From Pannonibacter sp. SL95 (GTDB lineage Bacteria; Pseudomonadota; Alphaproteobacteria; Rhizobiales; Stappiaceae): a stretch of DNA of 64,000 bases. The stretch lies in contig NZ_JAPPRC010000006.1 of the NCBI RefSeq assembly GCF_026672425.1, forward strand, positions 1,240,001-1,304,000, given 5' to 3'. Under the pieces are notes generated by a model. That model saw only the letters and a program-made list of their open reading frames with translations. It had not been told where the DNA came from and did not search any database. Every line of letters starts with the position of its first letter. Position 1 is the stretch's first letter. A program made the translations under genes and the position numbers. Shown piece by piece: positions 7,691-17,326 of the stretch.

Positions 7691-9553
7691 TCAGAGCCCG
7701 AGCCTTGCCAGGCGCGTTGCCGGATTCCATTCGGTATCCCGCCAGGCCTCCAGCCGTTGCACCAGTTCGGGAACGAGGCTCACAACGGGTTCGCCCTGCG
7801 GAACCACCGTATAGCTGAAATGCGGATACCAGGGCGAGACTTCCAGCCCGAACAGGAAGTGTGGTTGGTCCTGACCAAAGGCCCAGCAGGGCAGGGCATG
7901 GCTGCCCGCGAGGTCGGACACGCTGGTGTTGGCGGTGATGATCAGGTCGCAGCAGCTGGCGAGCGCGGCCGCATCCACGAGGTTGTTGAACTGGTCGACA
8001 TCCTCGAAGGGAAGGAAGTTCGCGCCCCGTCCCTTGATCAGGAAATCCAGCTCCTTTTCGATGGAGATGTACTGCAGATTGACGAAGGTAATGCCCGGCG
8101 TCTCGACGATGGGCGAAAACTCCGGAACGGAGAGATAGCTCTTCGCGCGCGCCGGAGCCAGGTTGCGCGAGCGCCAGGAGACGCCGACGACCGGCTTCTG
8201 CCGTGCATCAGGGATCCGCGCATGGAACTCCCGCGCCCGCTCCACATCAATCCGGTAGACCGGATGTTGGGCCTTCTTGAAGTCCTCGAACGTCGGGCGC
8301 AGGAAATGCGCCAGATCCGACAAGCAGATCTGGTAGTCATAGTCATGCTGCGTCGCATTCAGCGTGATCGCTTCGAATGTGGCCAGCCGGACGGTCGCCT
8401 CCGGGAAACTGCGTTCGAAGGGCGCGAGCAGTTTCTGGCTCAGCTCGATGATCACATGCCCGGCGCGCGCGATGATCTCCGGCACCATGGTGCCGCTGCG
8501 TATGGCATCGCCGACGCCCTGATCGTTCCACAGCATGATGGTCTTGCCGGTCAGGTCGGAGCCGTCCCATTCCGGCTTCTCGAACTTCCGGCACAGGGTC
8601 GAGGACAGGCCGGTCCGGAATCGCGCCTTGGCCAGCTTCCAGCCGAGCTCCAGATTGCCGAGGCCGAGATAGGCCAGCGACATGTTCCATTCTGCCGTCG
8701 GAATGTCTTCCGCCCAGTTGGCGCGGGCCTTGGCCAGCGCGTCGATGGCCTCTTTGGAGCGGCGCATGGCCTGATAGATGACGCCGAGGGTAACAAGCCG
8801 CCCCGGGTTGTTCGGCTGGGCGGCCACCGCCGCTTCCGCGAAGGGCAGGCCGAGGTGGGCATCGCCCGACTTGAAGTACAGCCTGGCGAGTTCGTGGCTG
8901 ATGTCGCTGTTTTCGGGGAACAGCTTGTGCGCTGCCAGCAACTCCGGTTCGCTTTCGCTGAACTGCTCCAGTTCGAACCGCGCTCGTGCCCGCTGCACCC
9001 AGGCCTCCGAATTGCCCGGATCCAGCTGGACGGCCGCAACGAAGAACTCGAGCGCCTTGTGGTGGTCCTCTCGGTCACGCAGGATCACACCATAATTTCG
9101 ATAGGCATCGGCATAGGCCGGCTGATCGGAAATCAGCTTCAGAAGCTCGGCTTCCGCCTCGTCCTCGCGCCCCAGTTTGGTCAGCGAGATGGCGCGCATG
9201 TTGCGCGCCTCGGGCAGGTTCGGCGAAAAGCTCAGCGCCTTGTCCGCGACGACCAGAATTTCATCCGGCCGGGTTTCGGGCAGGTCCGAGAGGGCGCGGG
9301 CGAGGTTGGCGTAGTAGGCCCCCCGATCCGGGGCGATCGCGATGGCCTTCCGGATGAATTCCACGGCCCGCTTGGGAAAGCCAAGCTGGCGATAGGTCAC
9401 GCCGAGCAGGTTGTTGGCATCAGCCGACGACGGGTTCTTCTTGAGAACCGCCTTGTACAGGCGCTGCGCCTTTTCGATCTCGCCCGCCTGTTGCAAGGCG
9501 AGCGCCTTGCGCAAGGTTTCAAGGGTTCCGGCGGCGGCCGACTTCACGTTCAT
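7691..9553 (-). CDS. TPR protein with C-terminal glycosyltransferase-like domain
   Basis: The first 300 or so residues of this 620-residue protein are tandem tetratricopeptide repeats (for example ALQQAGEIEKAQRLYKAVL, ANNLLGVTYRQLGF, YRNYGVILRDREDHHKALEF). The C-terminal half has a GT-B-like look: LWNDQGVGDAIRSGTM, VVGVSWRSRN, TFVNLQY, and DLIITANTSVSDLAGSHALPCWAFGQ. TPR-plus-transferase proteins of this shape are common in flagellin or surface-protein glycosylation loci. It is the first gene of the operon with neuA-neuB-neuC, so it is a candidate to transfer or target the nonulosonic acid. The acceptor is unknown; flagellin is an inference from the adjacent chemotaxis gene only. Confidence 0.78.
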   Translation of the reverse strand: MNVKSAAAGTLETLRKALALQQAGEIEKAQRLYKAVLKKNPSSADANNLLGVTYRQLGFPKRAVEFIRKAIAIAPDRGAYYANLARALSDLPETRPDEILVVADKALSFSPNLPEARNMRAISLTKLGREDEAEAELLKLISDQPAYADAYRNYGVILRDREDHHKALEFFVAAVQLDPGNSEAWVQRARARFELEQFSESEPELLAAHKLFPENSDISHELARLYFKSGDAHLGLPFAEAAVAAQPNNPGRLVTLGVIYQAMRRSKEAIDALAKARANWAEDIPTAEWNMSLAYLGLGNLELGWKLAKARFRTGLSSTLCRKFEKPEWDGSDLTGKTIMLWNDQGVGDAIRSGTMVPEIIARAGHVIIELSQKLLAPFERSFPEATVRLATFEAITLNATQHDYDYQICLSDLAHFLRPTFEDFKKAQHPVYRIDVERAREFHARIPDARQKPVVGVSWRSRNLAPARAKSYLSVPEFSPIVETPGITFVNLQYISIEKELDFLIKGRGANFLPFEDVDQFNNLVDAAALASCCDLIITANTSVSDLAGSHALPCWAFGQDQPHFLFGLEVSPWYPHFSYTVVPQGEPVVSLVPELVQRLEAWRDTEWNPATRLARLGL

Positions 9554-9653
9554 GCGGGCTCCGGGCAGGTTGGTGCGAGGAATCAGTCATGCTGATCTTA
9601 CCAAGAAATGCCTGCCCGTTGGTGCCGTTGCTGCCGGACACTGCATCCGCCCG

Positions 9654-11093
9654 TCAGGCCGCCCGGTGACCTGCTTGTTGGCCAGCCTGCCCGGCCGTCC
9701 GCCGCTCCGGCCCGGAGTAAGAGGGATCTTGGCCCTTCCGGCGGTCCAGCGGACCGGTGCGAAGCTCCATGAAGAAATCGCGAACGTCCTCGGCGATCTT
9801 CGCTGAACAGGCTTTCAGATCGTCGGCAGAAACAAGGAAGTCGCGGGCAACCGCACCAGCAGCATTGATCGTCGTGCTGACCCTCGTCACATTTCCGGAG
9901 AGTGTCGTTGATCCAGTCGCGGCGCTCTGGATGTTGGCCGAAATATCGCGCGTGGCCGCCCCCTGCTGTTCGACGGCTGCGGCAATCGATGCTGTCATGT
10001 TGTCGACCGACCTGACGGTTTCCGAGATTGCGTTGATCGACTTCACGGCATTCTGTGTCGCCCCCTGGATCGCGGCGATCTGCGAAGCGATCTCTTCCGT
10101 CGCCTTTGACGTCTGGTTGGCGAGTTCCTTCACTTCTGCCGCGACAACAGCGAAGCCGCGCCCCGCTTCACCTGCCCGGGCGGCCTCGATAGTTGCGTTC
10201 AGGGCGAGCAAGTTTGTCTGTTCGGCGACAGCCTGAATCAGGTTGATGACATCACCGATCTTCTGGGCGGCGTCCGACAGCTTGCTGACCTCGGTCGAGG
10301 TCCGGTTGGTTTCATCATTGGCGCGCCGGGCAACATCAGATGCACCCGTGATCTGACGGGAGATCTCGGTGATCGAGCTCGACAGCTGTTCCGTTGCTGC
10401 CGCAATCGTCTGGATGCTGGCCGTTGTCTGCTCGGAAGCGGAGGAAGCGGACAGCGCTTCCTGCATCGCTACTGCCGACTGGGACGAGAGGTCTGTTGCC
10501 TGCGCCGTCACCTTCGCAGCACTCTGGTCGACCGTCGCCATGGAGGTCTCGACCTTGCGCTTGAAGCTATCGATGGCCGAGCCGATCTGCCGCGCCTGTT
10601 CCTGGCGCTGCTCCATCAGGACCTCCTGATAGGTGGAGATCGCGAAATCGAGGTCCATCATCACGGCCTTGTTGAGGGCAACAAGCTGGCGGTTGGCGCG
10701 TGAGGTCGAAAAGCGGTTGCGCTTCTGAATGAGCCCGATGAGCTCGTTGAGCACGTACTGATAGCCGGCAATGTACCACTTTGGCTCAAGGCCGATGCGC
10801 ACATGCGCGCGGCCGATGCGGTCGATGCTGTCCACATAAGCCTGGTCAAAATTGCCCGAAAAAAGTCGCGCCCAATGGGTCTCCTGCGCCTTCTTCAGCT
10901 GGCTATCACGTGACCCGATCAGTTGGGCCATCGCCGGAAATGATTTTACATGTCTATAAAATCCATCAAGGACGGCTGGCAGGGCACCTGCCACTACAGG
11001 CCACAGCTCCTGCAATGTCTTCTGGGTGTCCTGATCAATCCGTGCGAAACGCAGGCGAGCAACTACGTCAGCTGAGGATGAGTGAGTGTGCAT
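9654..11093 (-). CDS. Globin-coupled soluble methyl-accepting chemotaxis protein (HemAT-like)
   Basis: Residues 1-170 form a protoglobin-type sensor: the segment [21 protein letters not shown] holds the likely proximal haem ligand His97. No transmembrane helix is present. After a linker comes an MCP signalling domain (about 180-450) with the conserved hairpin tip [20 protein letters not shown] that contacts CheA and CheW. Such proteins are cytosolic oxygen (or other gas) receptors that steer flagellar rotation. The C-terminal 30 residues are polar, and a CheR-type pentapeptide is not obvious. A CtrA-type full site lies about 50 bp upstream of the start. The next leftward gene, the TPR protein, begins 100 bp downstream. 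Confidence 0.92.
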   Translation of the reverse strand: MHTHSSSADVVARLRFARIDQDTQKTLQELWPVVAGALPAVLDGFYRHVKSFPAMAQLIGSRDSQLKKAQETHWARLFSGNFDQAYVDSIDRIGRAHVRIGLEPKWYIAGYQYVLNELIGLIQKRNRFSTSRANRQLVALNKAVMMDLDFAISTYQEVLMEQRQEQARQIGSAIDSFKRKVETSMATVDQSAAKVTAQATDLSSQSAVAMQEALSASSASEQTTASIQTIAAATEQLSSSITEISRQITGASDVARRANDETNRTSTEVSKLSDAAQKIGDVINLIQAVAEQTNLLALNATIEAARAGEAGRGFAVVAAEVKELANQTSKATEEIASQIAAIQGATQNAVKSINAISETVRSVDNMTASIAAAVEQQGAATRDISANIQSAATGSTTLSGNVTRVSTTINAAGAVARDFLVSADDLKACSAKIAEDVRDFFMELRTGPLDRRKGQDPSYSGPERRTAGQAGQQAGHRAA

Positions 11094-11467
11094 CGTGTCC
11101 CTCGGTCTTTGTGCCGTATAGGAATCCTGCGTTTACCAAATTAAAAAGAAATTAACTTGATGCGGGAGGCGGCAAATTAGAGATTTTATTTTGAAAATGG
11201 CCAGCAATCTTGTGTGGTTTGGTCAATATATTGGCAGTCGATTGTAAAAAAAGGCGATGCCACCTAATGATTATAGACTGTTTTACTATTGAAAAAAATA
11301 CCAATGCCCATTGAAACTATGAAGGAGATATCGTCTGAATCGCAACCCGACTTGCTCCACACTTAACCATGATTGTTAAGGAAAAACCCGTACGCGGCCC
11401 AGGCGCCGAACGCCACGGCGATATCCGGAAGCGACCGTCCATAACCAGTAAGGTGATTTCAAGGGGA
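11094..11467. other. AT-rich leader region of the globin chemoreceptor, 374 bp
   Basis: This stretch is clearly more AT-rich than its surroundings. It holds the CtrA-type full site at 11141-11156 and a second CtrA-like element (TTAACCAT at 11363-11370, paired with TTAA at 11376-11379). No gene was recognised; a longer open frame at 11376-11753 runs through the tRNA and is rejected. Confidence 0.5.
11141..11156 (-). promoter_or_regulatory. CtrA-type full binding site
   Basis: The sequence TTAA-N7-TTAAC matches the alphaproteobacterial CtrA consensus exactly (spacer AAAGAAA). It lies 48 bp upstream of the chemoreceptor ATG at 11093. CtrA often controls motility and chemotaxis genes in this class. 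Binding is inferred from sequence only. Confidence 0.6.
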
Positions 11468-11542
11468 TGGTGGGCGATGCAGGGATTGAACCTGCGACCT
11501 TTCCGGTGTGAACGGAACGCTCTCCCGCTGAGCTAATCGCCC
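11468..11542 (-). tRNA. tRNA-Val (anticodon CAC)
   Basis: On the minus strand a 7-bp acceptor stem (GGGCGAT with ATCGCCC), a GCTC/GAGC D stem, an anticodon stem TTCCG/CGGAA with loop TTCACAC, a T arm with TTCAATC and an encoded ACCA end make a full cloverleaf. The anticodon CAC reads GTG valine codons. The CCA is encoded at 11468-11470. No integrase or displaced tRNA 3' end was seen next to it. Confidence 0.95.
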
Positions 11543-11772
11543 GCGCCGCTTGGGCTGGTGGCGGGCTTTTAGGCGATTTCGAGGGGAGGTGCAACAGGGC
11601 GGCAGACATTTTTCTGTCATTTCGCGCGGACCGCCGTGACGAGGCCACGGGAGACGCCGTCGTATGAGCCGGCAGTCCGCACGCTTCAGCCACTTGTGTT
11701 CTGAAGCTGCCTCGCCCCTTTGGCTGCCTGTGCCTGTGGATTGTCCACATCACGTGAAATGGAAGGCCGGTA

Positions 11773-12453
11773 CTACTCGGCGGCCTTCGCGCTCGATTGC
11801 AGTGCTTCCAACGCGGCTGGCAGTTCGCGGAAATGCGAAATCACCTTGTCCGGTCCCAGATCGCGCACCGGGACATTGGCGTAGCCGAAGTCGACGGCGA
11901 CAACGGGCAGGCTAGCCGCGCGGGCAGCGGCAATGTCGGTCGCCGTATCGCCAACCATCACCGAGCCGACCGGTTCCCCGCCAGCACGGCGGATGGCGCC
12001 CAGAACAGGACGGGAGTCCGGCTTTGGCCGCGCATAGGTGTCGCCGCCGATGATGGCGCCGAACAGGGGAGTGAGGTTCAGCTCATCCAGAAGCTGGCGC
12101 GCCAGTGCCTCGGCCTTGTTGGTGCAGATCGCGAGGCGCCAGCCGTCGCCGCGCAGCGCCTCGAGTGCTTCGACCGCGCCCGGGTAGGGCCGGCTCACCA
12201 GCGAAATGTTGCGGGCATAGTGATCGAGGAACACCGGCCGCATGGCCGTCAGCACAGCCTCGTCCGGCACAATGCCATTTTGCTCCAGTCCGAGCCGCAA
12301 CAGGGGCAGCGCGCCGAAACCGGCGTGCGGCCGCGCGATCGCTTCGTCGACCGGTTGATGGCCATGCAGCAGCATCGTTGCATTGAGCGCCCCGACAAGA
12401 TCGCCGGCGGTGTCGACCAGCGTGCCGTCAAGGTCGAGTACGATAACGGTCAC
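11773..12453 (-). CDS. gph: Phosphoglycolate phosphatase (HAD superfamily)
   Basis: The 226-residue protein has the HAD motifs in order: DLDGTLVDT at residues 6-14 with the nucleophile and acid aspartates, CTNKAEAL (motif II region), and KPDSRPVLGAI followed by VMVGDTATDI (motifs III and IV). The length and small helical cap fit Gph, which removes 2-phosphoglycolate. The start is probably the GTG at 12453, because AAGGAG sits 7 nt upstream of it; the frame is open further to 12510 but without a ribosome site. It follows the PilZ chemoreceptor gene (transcribed toward it) by 76 bp. Confidence 0.85.
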   Translation of the reverse strand: MTVIVLDLDGTLVDTAGDLVGALNATMLLHGHQPVDEAIARPHAGFGALPLLRLGLEQNGIVPDEAVLTAMRPVFLDHYARNISLVSRPYPGAVEALEALRGDGWRLAICTNKAEALARQLLDELNLTPLFGAIIGGDTYARPKPDSRPVLGAIRRAGGEPVGSVMVGDTATDIAAARAASLPVVAVDFGYANVPVRDLGPDKVISHFRELPAALEALQSSAKAAE

Positions 12454-12529
12454 AGCTCTCTCCTTCTGGATCGTACTGCGAGCAATAGGCGAGGCTATTC
12501 CTGCCTGCAAGCTTGATAAATTGTCTTAG

Positions 12530-14305
12530 TTAGAGCTTGTAAGCTGTCCGGAAGCCACCCCAGTGCTTGCCGGCAACCACGATCGGAACGTCAACCTCCT
12601 GCATCCACACCACCGTACCGTTGCCCATGTCGCGGGCATAGGTCTGGATCAGGACCGGACGGGAGCTGCGCGCGGCGCTGAGGCCGGCGCGATCGTCGAA
12701 GATGCGCCGGTTGCGGCAGTTCGCGGCGTTCCACGTCGGGTCATCGGCCTTCTGCGGCTTGGAGTAGACCTTGTTGTGGACCGGAAGATAGCCGTTGCGG
12801 TCGACCGCCGCGCAGAACGCCATCGTCGGTTCGCTGGCAAGGATCGGTTCAAGGATCCCCGGCAGGACCTCCTCAAGTCGCGACAGGAATCGTGTCTCGA
12901 ACTGGACCGGGTTGGTGCCGGCGATTGGCTTGTACTTCGTATCGAACAGGTCGCTCTGGGTCAGCTTGCGCGTGTCGAGGAGCTCTTGCAGGGCTGCACT
13001 GATCTTGGCCGCGCCGTCCTTGGCCTTCTGGACAGCATTGGAATAGTCGGCCTGCAGCCGGATGATCCGTTTGTCGAGGGCATCTGATGTGGCCTCGTCC
13101 ATCTTGATGAATTGGCAATGCAGACCATTGTCGGAGCGGTTGACCACCCGCAGGGAGATATCGCCAATCCCGTCCAGGGCCAGAACGCCATCAGCAGGGT
13201 GCGGAACCCTGTCCAGTCCTTCCGGCTTCAAAAGAACGCCGGCATGAGAAATGTCGCGTGTTTCGATCCGGAACGTCTCACCGCGCAGCAGAAGCCGTCC
13301 GTTGATGCGTGCCGGAAGCCGGTCTTCCACACGGCGGTCGCCGATCGAGCTTTGCCTGATCATCATGGTGAAGCGCGGACCGAGCGCTGCGGCCGCCGCA
13401 GCCATTTTGCCCGCGGCCTCCATGGCCTGTGCGCCGCTCTCTTCGGCAACGGCCGTTGCGCTTTCGATCGCCTCGACGCGCGCAGCAACCTGCTGCACGA
13501 AGCGTGCGGTTTCGTCAGCGCGGGCGTTGATCTGGTTGGTGGCGCCAAGCTGCTCGCTGACGGCAAGCTCAACATCGGCAAAGGTCGGGCGCAATTCGCC
13601 GATCATGTCGATGATCCGGCTCACCGAGTTGATGCTGGTCTCCGCCGAGGCCTGCAGCCGGTCGATATTGGCGACGATCACGTCGGTCGCGCGCTGCGTC
13701 TCGACCGACAGGGACTTCACTTCGCTTGCGACAACCGCAAACCCCTTGCCGGCCTCACCAGCGCGGGCCGCCTCGATCGTGGCGTTGAGGGCAAGAAGGT
13801 TGGTCTGTTTGGCAACGTCCGAGATCAGCCGCACGACGCTGGCGATGTCGACAATCGCGGCTTTGAGGTCAAGCACGCCAGCGTTTGCCTCGTCGGCTAC
13901 GGTCATTGCATCAACTGAAAGCTGCGTTGATCGCTGGACTTGCGAACTGATCCGGCCGGACGCAGCGGCGAGTTCGCCGATGGACGCTGCCAGTTCGGCG
14001 GCGTTCTGCGTGGCGATGGTCGACTGGCTGTGGAGTTCTGCCCCGTCGCGCCGAATGCCCTCCAGAACGGCAAACTGGTCCGAAATCTGATGACGTAGAT
14101 CTTCTGCCTGCTTGCCGATTGCATTCGCAGCGGTGTGCAGATCAGATTCTATTGCGTCGAAAGTATGAGCCGCTTCGATCCGCTGCTGCTTGGCCTGATC
14201 CTCGTCATTCGGCGTTTGTACCACTCTCGTACTCTCGGTTGCCGCTCCTTGCGGTGCAACATTTGCGTCGCCAGCAGCACGATTTCGCTTCGAGAGGAAA
14301 GACAT
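12530..14305 (-). CDS. Soluble chemoreceptor-like protein with PilZ domain and C-terminal Cache-like domain
   Basis: This 591-residue protein has no transmembrane helix. The MCP signalling module comes first (about residues 55-310, hairpin tip [20 protein letters not shown] at 169-188). A PilZ domain follows at about 325-420, with the c-di-GMP motifs RLPAR (329-333) and DISHAG (351-356). The C-terminal 170 residues (for example [17 protein letters not shown] and an ending [20 protein letters not shown]) look like the PAS/Cache-type domain often seen behind such signalling modules in Rhizobiales. The order is reversed compared with ordinary receptors. A role in coupling c-di-GMP to chemotaxis is inference. 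It is divergent from rpiA. Confidence 0.85.
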   Translation of the reverse strand: MSFLSKRNRAAGDANVAPQGAATESTRVVQTPNDEDQAKQQRIEAAHTFDAIESDLHTAANAIGKQAEDLRHQISDQFAVLEGIRRDGAELHSQSTIATQNAAELAASIGELAAASGRISSQVQRSTQLSVDAMTVADEANAGVLDLKAAIVDIASVVRLISDVAKQTNLLALNATIEAARAGEAGKGFAVVASEVKSLSVETQRATDVIVANIDRLQASAETSINSVSRIIDMIGELRPTFADVELAVSEQLGATNQINARADETARFVQQVAARVEAIESATAVAEESGAQAMEAAGKMAAAAAALGPRFTMMIRQSSIGDRRVEDRLPARINGRLLLRGETFRIETRDISHAGVLLKPEGLDRVPHPADGVLALDGIGDISLRVVNRSDNGLHCQFIKMDEATSDALDKRIIRLQADYSNAVQKAKDGAAKISAALQELLDTRKLTQSDLFDTKYKPIAGTNPVQFETRFLSRLEEVLPGILEPILASEPTMAFCAAVDRNGYLPVHNKVYSKPQKADDPTWNAANCRNRRIFDDRAGLSAARSSRPVLIQTYARDMGNGTVVWMQEVDVPIVVAGKHWGGFRTAYKL

Positions 14306-14507
14306 TGGCAGGTTTCCGGATGGAGAAATACTTCGGATTTACATTCTGGCCTCTGGTTCTGAATGGACCGTTAAAAAGCAGCTTATGATTGCAGAGACTT
14401 TGAGCGAACACCCTCGTTGGACAGATCGTCTTTGCCCTGTCCGGCCCTGCATGCTAAGCACCGCCAACACCCGGCTTGAGGCCGGATCGCACGATGATGA
14501 GGTGACC

Positions 14508-15200
14508 ATGAGCGACGACTGGAAGCGTCTGGCGGCCGAGGCTGCCCTGCAGGAGGTCCGCTCCGGAATGAAGATCGGTATCGGCACCGGATCGACGGCC
14601 GAACACTTCGTTCGGGCCCTGGGCAAGGCCGTCGCCGACGGGCTTGATGTCATTGGTGTCCCGACCTCGGAACGCACCGCAGCGCTGGCGCGCGACCTTG
14701 GCATCCGCCTGGCAACCCTTGAGGACCTGCCGGTTCTCGATCTGACCATTGATGGCGCCGACGAGATCGATCCGCAGTTGCGCCTCATCAAGGGCGGCGG
14801 CGGCGCGCATCTGCGCGAGAAGATCGTTGCCGCAGCCTCGGGCACGCTGATTGTGATCGCCGATCACACCAAGCTGGTTCCGGTTCTGGGCAAGTTCCCG
14901 CTGCCGGTCGAGGTGGTGCCCTTCGGTCTTGGCGCCACCCGCAAGGCCATCGAGACCGTGCTGACGCGTCACGGGCTGCCAGCCGCCTTGACCTTGCGCG
15001 GTGGCAATGACCATCCTTTCGTCACAGATGGTGGTCACTACATCCTTGATGCTGCGCTGGGTGCAATCCCGGATCCGGACGGTCTTGCGGCCGATCTCGT
15101 CGCGATCCCTGGCGTGGTGGAACATGGCCTCTTCATCGGACTGGCAGGCAAGGCCTATGTCGCCGGTCCGGAGGGTGTTCGTGTGGTGACGGCTGCCTGA
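14508..15200 (+). CDS. rpiA: Ribose-5-phosphate isomerase A
   Basis: The 230-residue enzyme shows the RpiA signatures [47 protein letters not shown] and [18 protein letters not shown], which include the catalytic Asp, Glu and Lys. It interconverts ribose 5-phosphate and ribulose 5-phosphate in the pentose phosphate pathway. The ATG at 14508 was preferred because the upstream in-frame extension to 14385 is not RpiA-like. The downstream genes are a DUF2059 protein and gor, an order often seen in Rhizobiales. Confidence 0.95.
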   Translation: MSDDWKRLAAEAALQEVRSGMKIGIGTGSTAEHFVRALGKAVADGLDVIGVPTSERTAALARDLGIRLATLEDLPVLDLTIDGADEIDPQLRLIKGGGGAHLREKIVAAASGTLIVIADHTKLVPVLGKFPLPVEVVPFGLGATRKAIETVLTRHGLPAALTLRGGNDHPFVTDGGHYILDAALGAIPDPDGLAADLVAIPGVVEHGLFIGLAGKAYVAGPEGVRVVTAA

Positions 15201-15266
15201 CAGGCTGGATAGCCTTGGGCGCATGTGCCACCGACCCTTGTCATTTTTGAGCATTGGAGTTTGACG

Positions 15267-15782
15267 ATGAAACTGATCCCCACCTTCAAGGCCCTGCCGA
15301 TGCTGGCAGCGGCACTCATCGCTGGTGGCCTGACCATGCCGATGGCCAGCGCCCAGGAACTGACCGAAGCGCATCTGGCCGCCGCCCGCCGCGCCGTCAT
15401 TGCAGCCGGTGCCCTGCAGAGCTTCGACGAGATCATTCCGATCCTTGCCGAGCAGACCAAGACCGTCTTCATCCAGTCTGACCCGTCCGTGACGCCGGTC
15501 ATTGAGGAAGTGACGACCGATGTCGCTCTGAAGCTGATCGATCGTCGTCCTGAGCTGAACAAGATGGTCTTCGAAGTCTGGGCGCGCCGCCTGACCCAGG
15601 AAGAGCTGACCCAGATCGGTGACTTCTACGAAAGCCCGATCGGCAAGAAGCTGACCCAGTTCGGCCCCGAACTGACCGCCCTGTCCATTGGCGCGGCTCA
15701 GCAGTGGCAGGACCAGCTGTCGATGGAGATGGTGAGCGCCGTCCGCACCGAGCTGGAAAAGCGCGGTCTGGTCAAGCCGTAA
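15267..15782 (+). CDS. Secreted DUF2059 protein
   Basis: The 171-residue product has a signal peptide (hydrophobic core about residues 9-22, likely cleavage after MASAQ). The mature part is helical and matches the DUF2059 pattern (a core ending in LTQEELTQIGDFYESPIGKKL and a final Met/Gln-rich helix). The function of the family is not established; a periplasmic role is inferred. It sits between rpiA and gor and is followed by a strong terminator. The in-frame extension upstream to 15225 lacks a ribosome site, while GGAG lies just ahead of the chosen ATG. Confidence 0.85.
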   Translation: MKLIPTFKALPMLAAALIAGGLTMPMASAQELTEAHLAAARRAVIAAGALQSFDEIIPILAEQTKTVFIQSDPSVTPVIEEVTTDVALKLIDRRPELNKMVFEVWARRLTQEELTQIGDFYESPIGKKLTQFGPELTALSIGAAQQWQDQLSMEMVSAVRTELEKRGLVKP

Positions 15783-15802
15783 TCCGGCTCCTTCAGCTGC
15801 AG

Positions 15803-15827
15803 CGGCCCCGGTTTTCGGGGCCGTTTT
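15803..15827 (+). terminator. Rho-independent terminator after the DUF2059 gene
   Basis: The 8-bp stem CGGCCCCG/CGGGGCCG with a 5-nt loop (GTTTT) is followed by TTTT. Confidence 0.8.
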
Positions 15828-15894
15828 CATTGGCAGGCTTGAATGCGGACGCCGGTCGGACAACATCAGGGACACGACAGGTCAGGACACAGTC

Positions 15895-17271
15895 ATGAGC
15901 GAATTCGATTTTGATCTCTTTGTCATCGGCGGCGGCTCCGGCGGTGTCCGCGCGGCCCGCATCGCCGCTACCCATGGCGCACGCGTCGGCATTGCGGAGG
16001 AATACCGCTATGGCGGCACCTGCGTGATCCGCGGATGCGTGCCCAAGAAGCTGTTTGTCTATGCGTCACGCTTTTCCGAAGAGTTCGAGGATGCGGAGGG
16101 CTTCGGCTGGAGTGTTGGCGAGCACAGCTTCGACTGGTCACGCCTGATCGCCGGCAAGGACAAGGAAATCGCCCGCCTCGAGGGCATCTACCGGCGCAAT
16201 CTCGAGCGCACCGGCGTCGAGCTGTTCGACAGCCGCGCGGTGCTGGAAGGCCCGAACACGGTCCGTCTTCTCGCCAATGATCGTCTGATCTCAGCCCGCT
16301 ACATTCTGATTGCCACCGGGGCCACCCCGAACGTCGATCCGGAACTTCCCGGCGGTGAACACGTCATCACCTCGAATGAGGCTTTCCACCTTCCCGAACT
16401 GCCCAAGCGCGTGGTGGTGGCGGGCGGTGGCTACATCGCTGTCGAGTTTGCCGGCATCTTCAACGGCCTTGGCGCCGAGACGACGCTGATCTATCGCGGT
16501 GATGAAATCCTGCGCGGCTTTGACGGCGACATGCGCAAGGCCCTGCACGAGGAAATGGAGAAGAAGGGCATCCGTGTCCTGACCAACGACACCTTTGCCG
16601 CCATCGAGAAGGCCGAAGACGGTACGCTCACCGGCAAGACCCGCAAGGGTGAGGTGCTTCAGGCCGACCAGATCCTGTTCGCCATCGGCCGCCGGCCCAA
16701 CATCGCCGGGCTTGGTCTGGAGAAGGCTGGCGTTGCGGTCACCGACGCCGGCGCCATCCAGGTCGGTGCGGACTCCCGGACTTCGGTCCCTTCGATCTAC
16801 GCCGTTGGCGACGTCACCGACCGGGCCAATCTCACCCCGGTTGCCATTCGCGAGGGCCATGCCTTTGCCGACACGGTGTTCGGCAACAAGCCCTGGACGG
16901 TCGACCACAGCCTGATCGCCACCGCCGTCTTCTCCCAGCCGGAACTCGGCACCGTGGGGCTTTCGCAGGAAGATGCGCTGAAGCGGACGGGCAATCTCGA
17001 TATCTACAAGACCAGCTTCCGACCGATGCGTCACACCCTGTCCGGCCGTGACGAGAAGATGCACATGAAGCTGATCGTCGACGCGGACACCGACAAGGTT
17101 CTGGGCGTACATATCCTCGGCCATGACGCAGGCGAGATGGCTCAGGTCCTTGGAATCACGCTGGAAATGGGCGCGACCAAGGCGGATTTCGACCGCACGA
17201 TCGCCGTTCATCCGACGGCGGCGGAAGAGCTCGTCACCATGCGCGAGCCGACCGAACGTCTGAGCGCCTGA
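15895..17271 (+). CDS. gor: Glutathione-disulfide reductase
   Basis: The 458-residue flavoprotein has the FAD Rossmann motif VIGGGSGGVRAAR, the redox-active pair in GGTCVIRGCVPKK, an NADP-binding fold VVAGGGYIAVEFA followed by the arginines expected for NADPH use (IYRGDEILRGFD), the second FAD motif SIYAVGDVT and the catalytic HPTAAEE near the C-terminus. The spacing is that of GR rather than dihydrolipoamide dehydrogenase. It keeps cytosolic glutathione reduced. It is the third gene after rpiA and the DUF2059 protein but probably has its own promoter after the terminator at 15803-15827. Confidence 0.95.
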   Translation: MSEFDFDLFVIGGGSGGVRAARIAATHGARVGIAEEYRYGGTCVIRGCVPKKLFVYASRFSEEFEDAEGFGWSVGEHSFDWSRLIAGKDKEIARLEGIYRRNLERTGVELFDSRAVLEGPNTVRLLANDRLISARYILIATGATPNVDPELPGGEHVITSNEAFHLPELPKRVVVAGGGYIAVEFAGIFNGLGAETTLIYRGDEILRGFDGDMRKALHEEMEKKGIRVLTNDTFAAIEKAEDGTLTGKTRKGEVLQADQILFAIGRRPNIAGLGLEKAGVAVTDAGAIQVGADSRTSVPSIYAVGDVTDRANLTPVAIREGHAFADTVFGNKPWTVDHSLIATAVFSQPELGTVGLSQEDALKRTGNLDIYKTSFRPMRHTLSGRDEKMHMKLIVDADTDKVLGVHILGHDAGEMAQVLGITLEMGATKADFDRTIAVHPTAAEELVTMREPTERLSA

Positions 17272-17326
17272 TCGGCTCGCATCCGGTCAACGCACTGCCC
17301 GCCCGGCGCGGGGCCTCTGGCTGACT

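Noticed and set aside
7757-9595. A 612-codon rightward open frame opposite the TPR gene
   Set aside because: It is the antisense frame of a real GC-rich gene; its product shows no domain and the minus-strand TPR repeats are clear.
11468-11542. tRNA-Val as the attachment site of an island
   Set aside because: No integrase and no displaced copy of the tRNA 3' end were found nearby.
11376-11753. A 125-codon leftward open frame over the tRNA-Val gene
   Set aside because: It runs through the tRNA and has low-complexity, non-conserved content.
14385-14507. N-terminal extension of RpiA
   Set aside because: The extension is unlike any RpiA and the ATG at 14508 gives the normal family length.
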